DNA of 64,000 nt. Source: Taeniopygia guttata. Its lineage: Eukaryota > Chordata > Aves > Passeriformes > Estrildidae. Below the pieces are notes generated by a model that worked only from the letters and a program-made list of their open reading frames with translations, had not been told where the DNA came from and did no database searches. The position numbers and the translations under genes are program-made. Positions 21,494 through 33,846 of this stretch are shown in pieces. How positions within the stretch are numbered: the stretch's first letter is position 1; each line of letters begins with the position of its first letter. The DNA is taken from assembly GCF_048771995.1 (NCBI RefSeq), contig NC_133063.1:8134001-8198000 (forward strand), written 5' to 3'.

Positions 21494-24400
21494 ATGACAA
21501 CCTCTGATACTGTATTTGGACATAATGGAAAAGGATGTATTTCTATGTGAACCCTTTGTGATCGTGTATTTGTAGATAATATTAACAGAGATAAAAGTAG
21601 TCACTTGAATATTTGTGCTTGTATTTTTGTTAGAATTGTGTCCTTAATTATCCAGGTCCTGTCACATGTTACAGTTGTTATGACATGATGATTTACAACA
21701 ACTGTTAAAACAGACCCATGGAAATGGATAAAAGGCTCTGATCACTGTCTGTCATAATACATATTAAATACATGGTGTCTTGGAATGGGTGAAGAAGGAT
21801 GGGGAGCATCAGTGGTGGGACACCCTTTTCAGATGGTCGCTCACTGCTGTGGAAATTTTCAGTAGACTGTTTCACCCTGTTGTTCTTTTAATATTGAATA
21901 CTTTAATAATAGTCAGGTATGTAAAAGCATGTGTAACGATCTATCAGCTACACATAACATCTGTACGGATGAAAATGCAAGGTGCTTATGGGTTGGCTCT
22001 TCTCCCCAAGAAGGACACCTCTTTAGTAAGATATCTACCTCCAGCTGCATCAGAGCATGTATCCAAGGGCACCTGGAACACTTTTACATACTCTACAGAC
22101 TTACATTTTCTAGGTCTACTGTCTTTGCCACCAGAAATCTAACAGGAATCTACAACCTGTTTGTTGTGGTCTAGAAATGGTACTCCCCAGCTCAGTTCCC
22201 CCACCCAGAATTTTCTACTGTATCATAATAAATTCTGAAACTAAAGAAAGGCAATGAAATAGCTAGTGGATTTCACAGGACATTTGTGATAATTATTAAC
22301 ATGGTATAAAGTCTTCCTGTTTATTGCACTTCTCCACAAACACTTAAGCAATCATTGTTCTCTGGAGGACTGGTGTTTCTTGGTGTTACATGCTGAAATC
22401 TTTTGTTTCTAGGTTTTAAAGGAAAAAAACAGGCAAGACAAAACCAAAAAAGGTGAAGATGGTCTTTTCTTTCAGCTAAGTCCTCTTCACATATCACTTT
22501 CCAAAGGGGTGATTTTCACTGTCAGTGACTGGCCTCTTGCAGCACACACTAGCTCCTGCTTACATTGCCACAGGCCATACATTCTACCTTCATTGCAGCT
22601 GAGATATCTTTTTGCTTTATTTTTTTGAGGGTTGGCTTTGTTTCATTTGTTTAAGTGCTCTGCCTTCATTACTGATTTTATTACCTCATGTACCTCACTA
22701 TTGGGAAGCTTCCTGAAGAGAAGTTGTGCCCCTTCCTAGCATTGAAATCCTCAGAATGAACACATATCTCTTGTGAGATGTTCACTGGTGGCGTGGTAAG
22801 AAATGTAGTTTGCTCATAATGGACAGTTGTAAATCCTTCTGTTGGCAGCAAAGTTGTACCTGTGTTTCAGTACCATTCTTGCTGCTGTTTAACATGCTTA
22901 GGTTTTGGGGCATCATTTTTGGAAGTGACAAATGATTTAGAGAGGCTGAGTTCACCATAATGTGTAGCAGCAGTGTAGAGCTGCTCAGACCCAACTGTTG
23001 TTATTCCTAGGCAGCTTTTTGACACTGCTGTATTCAGGTGCTCTGGTGTGTTGTTGCCCTGTGTTCTGAAACTAGCCAAAGGAAAACAGTGCTTCCAATG
23101 GGCAGGCCTTCTTTGCTTAGTTTGCATACTTGAGTCTATCTGCTTCCTACCAGTGTCTGTCCATTGAGACAAAAAGTATGAGTCTTTAAAATGAATTGAG
23201 AGAGCCTGACCATTAATGAATCAAAAATTTATTGAGCTAGGGTATAGCTTTCCGTTTCGGAATTCAAGGTAATGAACTTGTAATGAACCCACTGACTTCA
23301 TCCCTGTTTCTACAGGGCGTGCTCTTTTGTTGTTCTACAGCTCCTGACCTAGCCACAATATTGTGGAAGGACAGAGCAGTTCTTCCAAATGGATCTGTAT
23401 TGAACATTTATTTTCACATAAAGAGAGATACATTTCTGCACAGTTCACTACTGCGGCTGGGTAAAAAATACGGACATTATGCCTAGTTGAAAACATCATT
23501 TACCACTACAAATTCAAATAAAATCTGTGTTCTGTGTTAATATCTTAATATGTTCTTTAGTTAGCACTTAGAATAAAGGGTAATAATGGAGAATCAAGGA
23601 ATTCTGCCAGGAGCACTGAACTTTGGATTACTTATGTTCACATTTCTTTCATCATGATACACTTCTGCACAGTTTAGGAGGTTACCCACACTTAAGTCTT
23701 AGGAAAGAAGTGTCTGTAGCAGTGCATTGTAAAAGCCATCCAGATCAGTCTTACCTTTGGGGAACAAACAGGAGGAGCAATGACATCAGCAGTTGGCATT
23801 AAGACATTAACCTTTCCACTTCACCTTCTGCTTGTGTTTCTTCTGTAGTCCAGTTGCAGGCCTGCTAAAGATATCAAAAATGTCAGAAAAAGAAAAAGTA
23901 TTTATTTTTACCTAAGACTCTGTTGCTGAAGGACATTCTGGTAAGTAGAAATAAGGATTATATTTTTGCTTTTATTGATGTTCACAGAGAAGAATGCTAT
24001 CTGATGAAAGTTCAGTGAGATCTCCTCCAATGGAGAAAAGAAAAAAAAAATTATTTTGAATATATTTTGGATTAATGTCTTTTCTTGACTAGTATTTGTC
24101 TTATTTGTTTAGCATGCAATATAATCTGACATAGGTAACTTTAAACTTTTGCTTGATAAAAGCATGGATCAGTCTACAGGTAGAAGTGGAGTTGTCATGT
24201 GTACTAGTGTTGCAATTTCATTTTTTTTATTCTGTAATGAAAAAAGTAACACTTTATACACATGTATATTATAGGTCATCTTTAAACTTTGATTCTCTGG
24301 AATGTTTGGCATATTATGCAATAATTTACTTCAGAGCTGCATTCCAGATACTGCTGTACTACTGCATATGTCTATTTGTCACATCTTTACTAACACACAT

Positions 24401-24700
24401 TTACAAGCTTAGGATGTATAAAACCATTGTATTTTCCAGGTCTTGAACTGCAAGACAATGTTTCAGCTTTAATTGCTCACTAAATTAATACAAGTGTCAT
24501 ACAGCTTTTTTTGAATACTATTTTTCTAGAAGCTACTTTTGAATAGTATTTATCTAGAACTGAGTCACTGGAGGAAGTTTGGGCCTCCAAGACACATGGC
24601 AATGACTCAAATTTACTATAAAGGTAGTGCTTTGAAATGGAGCATTTTAATGTTAAGAGTAAAGCATTGCCTCTTACTTTTTCCATAGTAGAAGAAAAGA

Positions 24701-24733
<33 letters not shown>

Positions 24734-26987
24734 GATTAGTAGAGGGTGGTGACAAACACTAAGGTTTGTGGTGACTTTTTCTTGTGTATCCATATTCTTA
24801 CTCATTAGAGGGGAATGGTGCAGTGTGAGACCAGTTATACTACCACTTTTCTGCTGTAAAACAGTGCACTGAATGTTGTAATGTTGCACTTAGGCAATAA
24901 AACTTACCAGTGGTTAAAGGTTATGCCATTCTGCTTGAGCCTTGCACCTCTTGGAGGGAATGAATTTCTCAGTTTTCAGAACTTGGTTTGCCTCAGGGTA
25001 TCAAACTGGCCAGGTGACATGGCATTTCTAATTTTGTGCTTGCTTACTCAAATGACTTCTGGGTCTGAAATTGTGACCACATGTTGTTTCTGCCTTTCAT
25101 CTTATGTCCTTGTGTCTTCAAGCAGTGGTCTGTTTTTATCAGTGAAGGTGAAATATAGCTTATGGAACTGATATAAGTGTTAACCTTTGAGTAGCAATAA
25201 ATTCCAGAAGGATAATGATTAAGGTGGGAAATAATGCAACACAAAGAGCTGAAGACAGGATTTACAGCTATCAAGATGGTGATGTTGGTTTTTTTCCAAG
25301 ACTCTAAATTGCTGGACTTACTTTGCAAATGATTAAGAAATGCAGTTAAATGTTTACTTTTGGCTTGTTTGGGGAAAATGCTTGAAATGAAAGGTAAAAA
25401 GTACAGAAATTGTTGATTTATGTTGTGAAAATTAAGTCAGTGAAGAAGCTACCTGTGCATTTCCATAAGAAAATCTCATGAGGACATTGAGACCACTATA
25501 ACCTATGTGAATAAAAGGGCTTCATGTATTTTTAGTGTTCATGTTTGCTTTTGGTTATAATTTGTATTTGAGTGTGGTGGTATGGATGGCATAATTGTTC
25601 ATCAAAACTACCTGATAGCATTTCTCCATTTTCTTTGATTTTAGATTGTGATGAGAGATAATTACAGTTCTCATACTAAAATTCGGTTTATACTTAAACT
25701 CTGCATTGAATTACAGATCTTTTAGAATACAGAATATCTTTACTCTTGACTTATAATTTCATCCAATTTAAGGTGGCATGTTTGTGTGCTTCCTGACCAG
25801 ATTATCTGTAAAAGTAAATAAGTAGTTTATGGTGGATATTCAGTTATGCCTCTCCATTAATTTTCTCTGTGGACCCTCGAGACATGCTATTTGCAATTGG
25901 CACTTACATGTATAATTATATAGACTGTTACAAAGTGTGTGGATGTCTGGCTCACTAATACAGATGATCTTGTAAATCCAGCTGTGTACCTGTGTGGCTG
26001 AGTATATTTTGGATGGCTTTTTTTTTTTGTAATGATGATGGGTGAAAGTTGGTTTTATAGATATGCTACCTCTCTCAGCTTGTAGTTTTGAAGTAATAAC
26101 AGAGATTGCTTGCACTGGTTCAGTTATCCTGATGAGACAACCCCAGTTTGTCCCCTAACTTGTTCATTAACTTTTAACAAACCAAATGCCTTTGATATAC
26201 TCAGGTCTCATGTGGAAGATAGATCATAGGTGCTAAAGACAGTACAGGTAAAACCTTTTTTCTCCAGTGCTTCTTTCCCAAAACAGAAAGACCATCACTT
26301 CAGAAATGTAACTGTAGAAAACGGCGAGAGGCCAATGCTTGACCCTGAAAAAATGTTTGCAAAAGCTTTTCTGAACGTGAATGAGCCAGATAACAGTGCA
26401 TAATTGCAGGAGCAGGCTTCAATATAATGCACCTTTTGTAAGGATAGCAATTCCTCTTGTCATCCACAAAAACTGACACACGAAATTTCAGAGGTCTACA
26501 CTGCACGTACAGAAGGGATGAACACTTGAAGAGGTGCAGACCTTTGACAGTTATAAAATGCAGATCAAAACAGGTAATGCACACAGAAAATGCAACACAA
26601 AGTTTAAAACAAAAGAGGAGAAGGATGCAAAATTGCAAAAGAAAGGTCTTGGCTTAAATACTTCTTCCAAAATTGCTGCAAGAGTATTTAATTCTCCTGA
26701 AATTATCTGGATTATTTCAGATGCCTTTGCAGGCATTTTTCATTGTCCCTTCACCAAGAAGGCTGCTGGCCTGTGCAGGTGATAGTAAAATGTCAGAACT
26801 GACTTGAGGCCATAAGTGACAACAGGGTAAGACATACCTTTCAGGATGTAAGTTGATAAAATTACTTCTTGGCAGATGCCCAAAAACCAGAAGTCTTTAA
26901 ACCACTGGAAATTACATTTTATTAAGAAATCAATTTTTTTTTATCACAAGAAAGAAACGTGATATCTGTCTTATTTTTATCTTCTAG
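21494..26987. other. Intergenic, nothing recognised
   Basis: About 5.5 kb without a gene I can name. Open frames here are short and lack family motifs. An A tract lies at about 24701-24731. If the MAT relic kept exon 1, it would be expected here, but I could not find the FTSESVGEGHPD segment. Confidence 0.5.
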
Positions 26988-27065
26988 ATAAGCTTTGTGA
27001 TCAGATAAGGGATGCTGTTCTAGATGTTCATCTCAGAATTGAGCCAGATGCCAAGGTTACCTGTG
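26988..27065 (+). pseudogene. MAT relic exon 2
   Basis: Acceptor CTTCTAG, then (D)KLCDQIRDAVLDVHLRIEP and DAKVTC; 78 nt, open. The donor position reads ATAAGT instead of GTAAGT. Confidence 0.88.
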
Positions 27066-28588
27066 ATAAGTACAATACAGTTAGAAAAACAGATTAATGA
27101 AATACAACATGTAATCAATGTAGATATAATGTCTTTTGTTCCAGAATTCCTCCAATAGCTGGCTACCAGTCAAGACTTTCACAGAAAAGAGCTCAGCTGT
27201 GGCACTCTGATTCAGAAGAGAAGGAAAAGGAGGGAAGAAGCTGAAAAAATGAACAGAATAAAGGAAAGACATAGTACTCCAGTGCAAATTAAAAATTAAG
27301 AAATGTAGCAAGTACGCTAGGTGGTATCATGGAAAAGTAGGTTTGTCAGGGTGGATTTTACTGAGGAATCTAATAAAATCAGGGAAAAATTGAAGTGTGG
27401 AAAGATATATGTCAAAGTCCATGTCTTCACAGAGTAATTAGGTCAATGCCTTTTGTTCACAGAAGGATAAGGTCATTTGAATGTGATTCTGATCAAAGTG
27501 GCTTGCTATTCTGTGTGACTTTCCATTAAGACTATGCATGGATTTGTTACTTGCAATAGAGGCTATGAATATGTTACTAAATTGGAATGAGCTGGACTGC
27601 CACAGAAAAACGGACACAGAAAGGGAATGTACCTAAAGAGCTTTCCAAATACAGTGATTTTATTTCTAGAACAAGCCATCAAGGCCATAGTTACAGCACA
27701 GAGGACTAGCTGCATCTCAAACACAATGATCTTAAATTTTTCATCTGAAACATCACATGTGATCCTTGGTGCCCAGATGTGAGCAGTGAGATGCGAGGAG
27801 AGGGTTTAGCATGTGTGTTAGACTTGATGAAGCTTGTATTTCAATACTTCAGGCAGCTATGCTTCTAAAACTGCTGAAAAGTTGAAGATGGCAACAGAGG
27901 AATGCTGCAAAAATGTTAAGGAAAAATGTGTGTAAGATGTGAGAAACAGGTGTGACATGATTACATAGACCTAGTAGATCATACTGTTGTACAAAATTTT
28001 TTTTGTGATTGTCTGCTATATATTTTTACATAAAACAGAGAAGTTTGCAGACCAGATGGACTCCTGAAACAAACAACAAAATAAAATATTAAACAATTCT
28101 GTACAAAATCTCTAAAGAAGTTGCACAGCATCTTGCTCCAGGATCTTGTTGAAGCCAGAAGTTTTTGTGGTTTCCAGGGACAACTGGATGAATTACTGTA
28201 ATAAAAATATATCAAGGACTGGTAATGCCATCTGTTAATAAATTAGATTACTTTGGCTTCAGAAAAACACTGAGTTGAAATTCTTGTATTTGGAGAAACA
28301 GCCTTATGTATTTGATCTGCTCTTACAGACATTTGCTTCTAGACAATGTAAAGAAAGGATAATTGTCTATGATGGGCCCCAAATACATGCAGGCTTTTAA
28401 ATGTTCATATCAGCTGAAGAGAACAGTCATTGCATAAAGACCCATAACTGTGCTGAGGCTTTACACTGAGTTTCCCCTGTGATTAATACTTTGTTCACAG
28501 AATAATCTTCAGGATCTCTCTGTATAATAGCATAAGTAAAATTCTGTGATTTTACTGACTGATTTTTACTGATTTTTATTTTCTCCAG

Positions 28589-28711
28589 AGTGTGTGGCAA
28601 AAGCTGGAATGATTTTGCTTTGTGGAGAGATCACATCCCAGGCTATAGTACATTATAAACAAATTTTAAGAAGTACCCTTAAGAGGATAGCATATGATGA
28701 CTCTTCCAAAA
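28589..28711 (+). pseudogene. MAT relic exon 3
   Basis: Acceptor TCTCCAG, then ECVAKAGMILLCGEITSQAI and VHYKQILRSTLKRIAYDDSS; 123 nt, open, donor GTGAGC. The best preserved block, with both splice sites intact. Confidence 0.92.
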
Positions 28712-28734
28712 GTGAGCGAGATGCATGGTGCTGA

Positions 28735-28850
28735 TAATACTAATTGCACGTTCAAATGATGTATGGGCCATTCACTTAAGGATTGGACTTGATGATCATT
28801 GTGGGTCACTTCCAACTCAGAATATTTTGTATTCTCTGTGATTCCCCAAT
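28735..28850 (+). mobile_element. CR1 3' tail
   Basis: A plus-strand tail, 'ggattggacttgatgatcat' to 'ttctctgtgattcc', in what would be intron 3 of the MAT relic, starting within about 70 bp of its exon 3 donor. Confidence 0.65.
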
Positions 28851-30074
28851 GAGATCCTACATGTGTTCATTCATGGGTCTGTTCATGTGGCCAAAGTAAT
28901 GTTTTTATGGTCTTCTGAAGAATAAAATGAAGTGTGTATCCAGGCCTCGGAGAAGACTCACAACTGTTGTTGATGTGTATTTCTCACTGATGGTATTGAA
29001 GGAGTTATTTTAAGATGGCATATTTGTAGAAGGCTTATTCTTGAAAGTGTCAGGTATCTTTTGTGTCACCCTGTTCTTTTGAGAGTTTTAAAGTTCTAAA
29101 AGTTTTCAATGCCTTCTGATGTTTACATATTTCTGCTGCCATTCTCACATACTGTTCATATAAACAATGATTGTTTTGCATTCTTCTTTGTGGGAGGAGA
29201 GAATTGGTGGACTATTGGTTTGACCAGCATGCTTGGAGAGGCGGTAATTTCATCCTGCAATCCACTGTCACTTTTGCTATTCTATATATAGTGGAACCAG
29301 AAAATAAAGTTTACTTTTTGGTTCTTTTTCTTCCCTCTTTACATAACATGTGTCTGTGAGTTATTTCATGTTGTAATGTGACACTCTTGTTTTTCTGATG
29401 CAGAAGAGCTAGTATTTGGACAAATGTCAGAAGGTGGTTACATCTGTAACTTTGTACAATGAAAGCTTTAACCCTCATGTTCCTTGTCCTCGGGGTGTAC
29501 AGGCCTTTCACGCTGGAAGTTCACACCAAAGGAATTCTTCAGGTATTCTTTATATGCATCCTGAAGGAGTTTCCTTCCAGCAGTTGAACTACTTACATCA
29601 CTACTACCCTTCAGTCTTCTCTTTTCATGTATGAAATGTACTTTTTCCCCTAATTCAATTGAATCCTAGAACAAACTACAAGAAAAATGGAATATCAGTT
29701 TCTGGTACCAGTTTCCAAACACTTCTCCCAGGTTTAATATGCAAATGGTTTGAACCCTGGTCAAAATAAGCAATGCCATAACAAACAATATCATAATAAG
29801 CATAACAAGCTTTGGCAGGGTGGCTTGTAGGATTACATGTATCCTATCAGTTTCAAAAATTCAAGTTTGGCTTAATAGCATTAACCTACCCACATCCTGA
29901 AACTGTTAAATAAATGTGCTGATTGTCTGCTTCTGTTAACAATAAAAAATGTAGTATAGGAAGCTTACATGCATAGAATTTAAAAAGTTTTAGCCAAAAT
30001 AACTAGATAATCCTTAAAAACTTCTCTAGCAATTTGTGAACTCTCAGGAATGTATGAGCTAACTTTACAATAAG

Positions 30075-30187
30075 ACTGGACTACAAGACTTGCACAGTTT
30101 TAGTGGCCCTAAGAACAACAATGTGAAGAAATCAAGCAAGCTGTCTCCCATGGCAAGACTGATGATGACATTGGAGCAGGGGTTCAG
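30075..30187 (+). pseudogene. MAT relic exon 4
   Basis: DYKTCTVLVAL, then after a one-base insertion EQQCEEIKQAVSHGKTDDDI and GAGVQ, aligned to the family segment that ends EEDIGAGDQ. A compensating one-base loss near the acceptor keeps the length at 113 nt. The donor reads GAAATT. Confidence 0.82.
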
Positions 30188-30769
30188 GAAATTCCAGGCA
30201 CTTACTCATACCTAGTTTAAGCACAAGCAGTTACAATTACAATGGACTGGAGTCTTTCCTTAAAAACTATTGTGCAAATTGCAAGAATCAGCAGTTGAGC
30301 ACTATGCACTCTCTTAATCACCAGAAGGGCGAACACAGCCTTCACCAGTTTCAAGGCAAGTGGCTTTCCCCATATTCAGTGGCCTTAACAGGATAGAGCT
30401 ACAATTAAGGTTTTTGTCTGTCGCTAAGTTTCTGATCTTTCAAGTCCTTTAGCCTGGAAAAATTTCTGTGTCATTTGTGGGGAGAAGACCGAGCAGTCTT
30501 GATAAGCTTTATGTTAATGAAGCCTTTGCAGTGGGTTCTTACAGATGTGTAGGGCAGAGCCATTCTGGGGAACCAGCCCCTCTTGTGGCTGTAATTTTTG
30601 CGCATAAATGTTATTTCGGGCTAGTTGTATGTGCAGGGTACTAACTCTGCGTATTACTGCTGTCTCTTGCTAATGTCCTATGAGACAAAGGTGCAGAATA
30701 GAAAGAGAACATGGAAATAGGTGGCTTATTTCCCCATTTTTCAATGCAATTCCCCTATTTTTACTGCAG

Positions 30770-30913
30770 GGTTTGATGTTAGGCTATGCCACTGATGAAA
30801 CTAAGGAATGTATGCCCTTAGCAGTCCTCCTGGCACACAAACTGATTGCAAGCATAAGGGCTCTGGAATGGAATGGAACATGGCCCTGGGTCAGACCAGA
30901 TGGGAAAACACAG
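30770..30913 (+). pseudogene. MAT relic exon 5
   Basis: Acceptor CTGCAG, then [25 protein letters not shown], and after a diverged stretch WVRPDGKTQ. Exactly 144 nt and fully open. The donor GTTTCT is weak. Confidence 0.92.
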
Positions 30914-32046
30914 GTTTCTATCAGATGCATGTTACAACTCACATTGTAAGGGTGAGAAGCACCAGAAATCATTTACCCTGTCTGCTACTATATTAAAATT
31001 TATGTTTGTCAAAAATGGTGCTGCCATTCTTGGTGTTCCAAGGTGATGTGAGTTTCATAAGGTATGTTTGTATATAGCACATATGTTTGTTTATTCTATC
31101 ACTGTCTGAGCAGGTCTCTTCAAAACAATACTCCTATTTTCCTTGTTTCCCCTGGAGATAAGGAACATTAACAAATTACCAACAATGAGGTTTGGGGGTT
31201 TTTTCTGAATAATTTTTCTGCTGACAGCCATGTTACTCTGCTCAGTGGATTAGTCACTGAGCCTACTGTAAGAGTGATGCACATTGGCTGTTTCAAAGAC
31301 AGTAAGTTCTGCAGGTGTGAAACCTGCAGGATAGGAAAGGCAAAGCACACATGTGTTTCCAGTACAGCAAAGTGTTCTACTCTTAATTTCTGTTATTTAG
31401 TGTGGATAAAGTGCACTGAGTGCGCTTAATGTATTGCTACTGTTGCTGCAATACAAAGTGGATTGTGTCCCTGCCTCTTGTTAGGAGAGTACAGAACATG
31501 TAAACAGGCTGATTGATATATGATGTATCTATTCAAGCATGTTGAAGAGTAGGAAAGTAGAGAGATCACTTTGGTCTGTAAGAAAATGGGTACTGAGGAT
31601 GGAGCAATGCCAGTTTATTCTTTCATGTGCATAAAAGCTGTGTAAAAGGGAGTAAAGGATACAGCCTATCATATTATCTACAGTTGTTCATTTTAGCACA
31701 GCTCTCCAAAATTTATTGCTAATCCACAGTTAGAAGTTAACATGGCAAACCAGACTGATTAGCATCAGCTGCTAAAATCATGGGATTGTGTAGCTTTTGT
31801 GTTTATTTTACTTCTCTGTGGCAATGCATGCAATATCCCGTAGTTAACCCTTTTGGTAGTGTTTTTACTTTCCTGCATTAAGCATTGACAACAATTCATC
31901 ATTTTTCATCTAATTTCCTTTCATGTGATTATCTTTAGCTGCAGAAAATAACTGTGAGGTTCATTTCCAGCTTTCAGACAAGTGCTTTTGGCCATGAGTG
32001 TTTATTTTGGCCCTGAGTGTTCATTGTCCATTTTTTTCCTCACTAG

Positions 32047-32263
32047 GTCCCGATGGAATACAAGGAATGTAACAGTGCACTGGAGCCCATCTGAGTGCAC
32101 ACACTTGTGATTTCAGTAAATTATGCACTGGACATACTGCTACAGCAAATAGAGAATGAGCTGACGGTGAATGTTGTTAAAAAGTCATTCCAGAGAAGTA
32201 TCTTGATGAGGTCACCATTTATCATCTCCTTCCAAGTGAAAAGTTTGCAGAAGGTGGTCTAAG
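32047..32263 (+). pseudogene. MAT relic exon 6
   Basis: Acceptor CACTAG; VHTLVISV and, after a frame change, VIPEKYLDEVTIYHLLPSEK. An in-frame TGA sits where the family has Arg before VHT, consistent with CGA-to-TGA decay. Donor AAG/GTATGA is intact. Confidence 0.85.
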
Positions 32264-33663
32264 GTATGATACTTTGATAAATAACAGCCTATGCAGACTT
32301 GGACTTCATCGCATTCTTGCAAATTCTCTCTTGAACTCTATGGCATACCTTTAACCAAAAGTCTTTGCGTTTTTAAGGAAGCTTCAGTTATTTCTACTGG
32401 AGTTTTCCTACTGGACACCTAAATCGAAGCTATACCTACTCAGAGAGCCACAAGTACACATTTCTGGATCTTTGTCTTACTTCCAGAAAATACTTTCAAT
32501 AAGGAAAACCCGATTCTTAAGTTATGTGCTAAAATGGCTGGCTGGCAGTATCTCTGCACTTCCACAATAAAAATCAAAACCAGAAATAACAATCAATCTG
32601 ATATCTACACTGAAATTACTCACAAAGCTGAACAAATTTCAAGGGAGACTTAACATACTAAGTATCAATAGTCATTAGAATTTTATATATGTTCTGCTTT
32701 CCAGGTGTTGGCACTAGATAAGAAAGCCACTGCTATGAAATTGTAAATAGTTACATTACACAAAACTGTCTGTTCATGTAAAGAGTTCAAAAGGATTAAA
32801 ACTATGAGGTGTGCTTTTAATCACACTGGAATAATGAAAGGATACCACTTTAATTGAGAAATAAAAGTTGGCTTTGCTCCCATGTTACTTATTTGGATAT
32901 TTAAAAATAGTGGATTAATTCCATTTATCCTCTTTCAGGATGGAATTTCTCAGCTCTCTGGAGTTAATTTATCAGAATGTATTTGCCAGATTTACTAATT
33001 TGACAGAGAAGCAGTATATCTCTCTTGGTTAAGTAAGTTAGATCAACTCATAAAGTTGTAGGAGGCAGACAAAATCTATGCAAGAATTTGGGACCATTAT
33101 CAGGGGCACAGGAAGGAAGAAAGAAGAAAGAAGTATAGTATCACTTGTGTCACCACTGAGCCATTAATGTGAACTGAGATAGAATTCCTCAGTACTCTTG
33201 TGCTGAAAACATTGAGCTGCAGTTTCATGAAGCCCCTGCTTCCCATTTAGTATGTGTATCTAGCTGAAGCTTGCTAACCTTTCAGATTGTATTGATCTGT
33301 TTTTGTCTCTCTGAGTTCTTGGCCTTCATCAAAGTGTTGCTGAGTGAAGACTTTGACCAGTAACCCAGAGAGAGCGTTTCATTATGGCTGATTTGAAGTG
33401 AGCAATCTTTTTGTCATGTCTACAGTTGTGCTGCATTGTTAAAGGTTTTCAAAAGGGACTGCAGCAAAGGTATGGCTTAGTACATCTCTGAAGAGTACTC
33501 CAGCCATCTAGTGAACTCTTTCATTAAACAGTTGCATGGGAATGTGAGCATTGTGAACAAAGTCATATACATGACAAATAGAAAAGAAAGCTGTACATAA
33601 TACTATTATGGTATTGGATGAGCTATTGTATCTTGTGAATAAATGTAGTTGTTTTTCCTTCAG

Positions 33664-33846
33664 GCTGATGCTGGACTGACTGGCCAGAAGGTCATTCTTG
33701 ATAGGTACAGATGCTGAGGAGTCCATGGTGGAGGTGCATTCTCTGGAAAAGATCCCTCCCAAGTTGATAGTTCTGCAGCATATGCAGCCCAGCAGATTGC
33801 AAAATCTCTGGGGGAAGCTGGTCTCTGTAGAAGAGTATCAACCCAG
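33664..33846 (+). pseudogene. MAT relic exon 7
   Basis: Acceptor CCTTCAG, then ADAGLTGQKVILD, a TGA at the Trp of the family GGWGAHGGG motif, then [20 protein letters not shown] and [11 protein letters not shown]. 183 nt, as in the family. The donor reads ATAAGA. Confidence 0.9.

Larger units (their letters stand above)
26988..33846 (+). pseudogene. Decayed methionine adenosyltransferase (MAT) gene, introns kept
   Basis: Six blocks in order and orientation match exons 2-7 of the MAT1A/MAT2A family (S-adenosylmethionine synthase, which makes SAM from methionine and ATP). Block sizes are 78, 123, 113, 144, about 217 and 183 nt; the family sizes I recall are 78, 123, 113, 144, 219 and 183. Recognisable text: [81 protein letters not shown]. 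It is dead in this copy: in-frame TGA in exons 6 and 7, single-base indels in exons 4 and 6, and non-GT donors after exons 2, 4 and 7. Intron positions match the parent family, so it is a gene duplicate and not a retrocopy. Exons 1, 8 and 9 were not found. It cannot be assigned to MAT1A or MAT2A by eye and may be a third vertebrate paralogue. Confidence 0.9.

Noticed and set aside
26300-26782. Overlapping 60-112 aa open frames on both strands
   Set aside because: No recognisable domain, no splice context that joins them, and frames overlap on both strands; not enough to call a gene.
27060-27075. MAT exon 2 donor ATAAGT as a minor-class AT-AC intron
   Set aside because: Minor-class AT donors need ATATCC; here only the first base differs from a standard GTAAGT, and the gene is otherwise broken, so simple decay is likelier.
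26988-33846. MAT blocks as a processed retrocopy
   Set aside because: The blocks are separated by 0.6-1.5 kb at the family's intron positions, with AG acceptors kept before nearly all of them and no poly-A tail.
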